Part shown: in pieces, positions 61,775 through 64,000 of the stretch
How positions within the stretch are numbered: position 1 is the first letter of the stretch
Layout of the letters: the number at the start of each line of letters is the position of its first letter
Translations under genes and position numbers: made by a program
From: Ignavibacteriae bacterium HGW-Ignavibacteriae-2
Lineage (GTDB): Bacteria; Bacteroidota; Ignavibacteria; Ignavibacteriales; Melioribacteraceae
Assembly: GCA_002839805.1 (NCBI GenBank)
Contig: PGYT01000002.1
Span: 1-64,000 of the forward strand
DNA: 64,000 bases
Direction: 5' to 3'
Notes under the pieces: model-generated
Database searches by the model: none
Told to the model about the DNA's origin: nothing
Seen by the model: the letters and a program-made list of their open reading frames with translations, nothing else

Positions 61775-64000
61775 TTATTTCAGCAATAACATTTTCTTTG
61801 AATATGACTGTTTGTCAGTTGTTATCCTATATACGTAGGTACCACTGGCAAGTCGGCTAGCGTCGAAAGTTACCTGATGATAACCTGCATTTTTTACACC
61901 GTTAATAAGAGTAGCAACTTCTCTTCCGAGAATATCATAAACTTTCAAACTTACATGAGAGTTTTCAGGTATATCATATTTGATAGTTGTAGTGGGATTA
62001 AACGGATTAGGATAATTGTTGTGCAATTGAAATGTTACAGGCATAGCGGCAACATCTTCAACTGCTGTTGGACCGTCAACTACTTCTAAAAAGCCCCAGG
62101 CGTGAGGACGTAACCAATCTTCATTCATATCAATTCCTTCTGGAGCAGCTACGCCGCCTACTTGAAGAATCAATGATCTTGACTCATCTCCTGCTGTCGG
62201 ATCAAAGTCATTGTTATCAATTCTTAAAGGCAATTTCATTCCGTTATAGACGACAAAGTCTGAACCGTCTGCCACCAATGAATCGAGATTTAAACGAGCT
62301 TCAATAATATACCCGTCGCCTGTAAATTTCTGGAATACGGTTGCTTCAACACCCGGAATTGCATCAACGCTGCCCGAACCTCCGGAGAGCGCAACTTCGC
62401 CTCTGGAGGTAAAACCAATTCTCCAGTCGCCATTAGCATTATTGTAATTTTTAGCATGCCAGGAGCTTAGTTTTTCTGCATCGTAGAATCCCATGTAAAA
62501 TTCGAGTGCATCGCCTTCCCAGGCTTGCATAGCTTCGTCTGTCCTTAGATCGTCATCTGTTACATCAGCGGAGATATACAAGTAATTATCATCAACAATC
62601 ATTGTCGTTTTGAAATAGAGATCAGTTGATTCTTTTGTCCAACTCGCAGCCTGGGCACCACCCGCAGTTTCGGGTTCAATTTGATAGGCTACAAAAGGCT
62701 CAAATTCGTCGGCTAACCCGTCCAATTGGAAAGTATCCCCAAAATTTGCAACATATTTTGCTTTCATTGTTACTGAAGATTGAATGCTTATAGGTCCTAC
62801 TTTAGAATCATTTGTAAGTTCTGTTTCAACTCCGGCATCATTAGATGTGATTGCATAATAATAATCGTATACGCCGCCATCATTTGTCCAAGGTCTGTGC
62901 GCGTATTTCTGCAAACCATGAGGAATGCCCATATATATTTTTGTTACCCCTGGAGCCTTAAGATCTGTAATGGGGCTTTTACTCATATAAATACTATAAG
63001 TTTCGGTACCTAGAGTATTATCAACCCAATCGAACCGAACTGTATTTACAACGTTTCCATTTTCAACTGTTGTAGATGCCGCTGAAGCGGTTAATTTTGG
63101 AGCAACAAGTTTTCCGGCAGGAGCTGGAATTCCTTCAAGAGTTAAATTGTCAAAATAAATTGATCCTTTAAATGTTGCTTCATTAGCAATATATAATTGC
63201 ATTCCAAGAGTTGCGGTTTTTGTCGGATCAATTTTTCCTGCAGTGGCTTCAGCAGCTATATCGAGCACCATCGAGTTCCACTGTCCGGCTTTCATACCTG
63301 CTGTAGAATCATTCGCTAGGAAGTAAGTGTATTCGAGCCATCCCGAACCTGAGATATCTGCCCCGCCTCCAATAACAAGACCGAATTGAGCGTTTTGTGG
63401 GAATCCTTCTGGTAACCAAACATCCAAAGATAATTTAGTGGCAGTTTTTCCGGTAGCTTGACTTAACATATTTATACCGTCACGGCTCATATAAGATTTG
63501 GGAGAAGCGATTGCCGCAGTTGTAGTGAAATCCATAGATAGTTCAAGAACACCCTGTGATCTGCCTGTTGGATCAGCGGCCCATACTAATGATTTTGTCG
63601 CAGGAGCCCAGGAAGCGAATTTAAAATCATTGGTTCCTGATGCTGCCGATTCAAAATTAATCATTACCCATTTTATTGCAGTATCTGTGCTTAATCCCAA
63701 AACATTATCTATGTAAATGTCACCTGACCAAGTTTTACTTTCTGTGGCAGCACCTTGTAAATTAAATTCAATACCGCATTTTTTTAGCTTAGTATAATCG
63801 GCACCGTTCGCGCCCCAAAATTCTAAATCAAGATATACTTTTACCCATTGTTCTTTAGGAAGATTTGCGCCCAAAAATCCTGTGTCTTTCCAATCCCAAT
63901 TATCAGTAGTTTGTGAAAATACTTTTAATAACAAATCATTAGGAGTATTTGCGGGAAGCCAAACATTATAAGCCAATACCTTACCTTCTAAACTTCCAAT
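61775..64000 (-). CDS. Secreted carbohydrate-binding T9SS protein (N-terminus beyond the window)
   Basis: At least 742 residues are encoded; the reading frame stays open to the window edge, so the true start and signal peptide lie outside. Repeated beta-sandwich units have SGDIYIDNVLGL and KGSIYFDNLTLEG endings typical of carbohydrate-binding modules, then an FN3-like part. A CBM9/DOMON-like domain follows (DGLADEFEPF, then DDNYLYISADVTDDDL and WEGDALEFYMGF). It ends in a T9SS sorting domain (NNYPNPFNPTTT, ends KMLLLK). It likely binds plant polysaccharide and may have a catalytic domain upstream. Confidence 0.85.
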   Translation of the reverse strand: MGSLEGKVLAYNVWLPANTPNDLLLKVFSQTTDNWDWKDTGFLGANLPKEQWVKVYLDLEFWGANGADYTKLKKCGIEFNLQGAATESKTWSGDIYIDNVLGLSTDTAIKWVMINFESAASGTNDFKFASWAPATKSLVWAADPTGRSQGVLELSMDFTTTAAIASPKSYMSRDGINMLSQATGKTATKLSLDVWLPEGFPQNAQFGLVIGGGADISGSGWLEYTYFLANDSTAGMKAGQWNSMVLDIAAEATAGKIDPTKTATLGMQLYIANEATFKGSIYFDNLTLEGIPAPAGKLVAPKLTASAASTTVENGNVVNTVRFDWVDNTLGTETYSIYMSKSPITDLKAPGVTKIYMGIPHGLQKYAHRPWTNDGGVYDYYYAITSNDAGVETELTNDSKVGPISIQSSVTMKAKYVANFGDTFQLDGLADEFEPFVAYQIEPETAGGAQAASWTKESTDLYFKTTMIVDDNYLYISADVTDDDLRTDEAMQAWEGDALEFYMGFYDAEKLSSWHAKNYNNANGDWRIGFTSRGEVALSGGSGSVDAIPGVEATVFQKFTGDGYIIEARLNLDSLVADGSDFVVYNGMKLPLRIDNNDFDPTAGDESRSLILQVGGVAAPEGIDMNEDWLRPHAWGFLEVVDGPTAVEDVAAMPVTFQLHNNYPNPFNPTTTIKYDIPENSHVSLKVYDILGREVATLINGVKNAGYHQVTFDASRLASGTYVYRITTDKQSYSKKMLLLK

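Overview
The window is about 64 kb of AT-rich bacterial chromosome with compact operons. It looks like a member of the Ignavibacteria/Melioribacter branch of the Bacteroidota-Chlorobi group. The reasons are: several large exported proteins ending in a type IX secretion (T9SS) sorting domain with the phrase NFPNPFNPSTR or NYPNPFNPSTR, a PorV/PorQ-family protein, a carboxypeptidase-regulatory-domain TonB receptor, a two-component-regulator propeller protein, many TTG starts preceded by AGGAG-type ribosome sites, and anaerobic redox enzymes. No rRNA, tRNA, CRISPR array, prophage or insertion sequence was recognised. The taxonomic call is an inference from gene style.

Layout. (1) 0-12.3 kb, minus strand: a propeller/SpoIIE-phosphatase signalling protein, a 2297-residue secreted LamG/beta-helix/metzincin/von Willebrand protein with NGLYWQ hexapeptide repeats, a small exported protein and a subtilisin-like lipoprotein. 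(2) 12.7-16.5 kb: an acetyltransferase, an esterase, two tandem cold-shock genes and an aldo/keto reductase. (3) 16.5-25.8 kb, minus strand: an ion-homeostasis operon (CPA2-type antiporter, a 1498-residue antiporter fused to a coiled coil and P-loop ATPase, an MscS channel, TrkH, TrkA). (4) 26.2-31.1 kb, plus strand: a structured leader that looks like a molybdenum-cofactor riboswitch with a terminator, followed by a CMD-family protein, a short CHR-family transporter, moaA, moaC, a MOSC protein, moeA and mobA.

(5) 31.1-34.3 kb: a Rieske protein and a cytochrome b fused to a 12-haem cytochrome c. (6) 34.5-40.6 kb: a MerR regulator with a Cys-rich CW-type domain, a Tat-exported molybdopterin oxidoreductase of the polysulfide/thiosulfate reductase type, its ferredoxin and NrfD subunits, two YeeE/YedE halves and a membrane-anchored rhodanese fold lacking the catalytic Cys. 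(7) 40.6-44.7 kb: a membrane protein with a second CMD protein, a DUF362 protein and a NapH-NapG-like fused polyferredoxin. (8) 44.7-49 kb: a solute-binding protein, histidine kinase and sigma-54 response regulator with no ABC permease. (9) 49.4-64 kb: a secreted GH26 mannanase, a parvulin-type isomerase, a large T9SS cargo, a PorV-like protein, a TonB receptor, and a partial carbohydrate-binding T9SS protein at the right edge.

The central 18 kb reads as one functional theme. Molybdenum cofactor made by the moa/moe/mob genes would serve the molybdopterin oxidoreductase. Quinol electrons could pass through NrfD/ferredoxin or through the unusual Rieske-cytochrome b-multihaem complex. YeeE/YedE and the rhodanese-fold protein point to a sulfur compound as substrate or product. 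The right-hand third reads as a mannan or plant-polysaccharide module, with secretion by T9SS and possible sensing by the binding-protein/kinase system. The most unusual items are the antiporter-ATPase fusion operon and the multihaem cytochrome bc-type complex next to the molybdenum sulfur-enzyme cluster.
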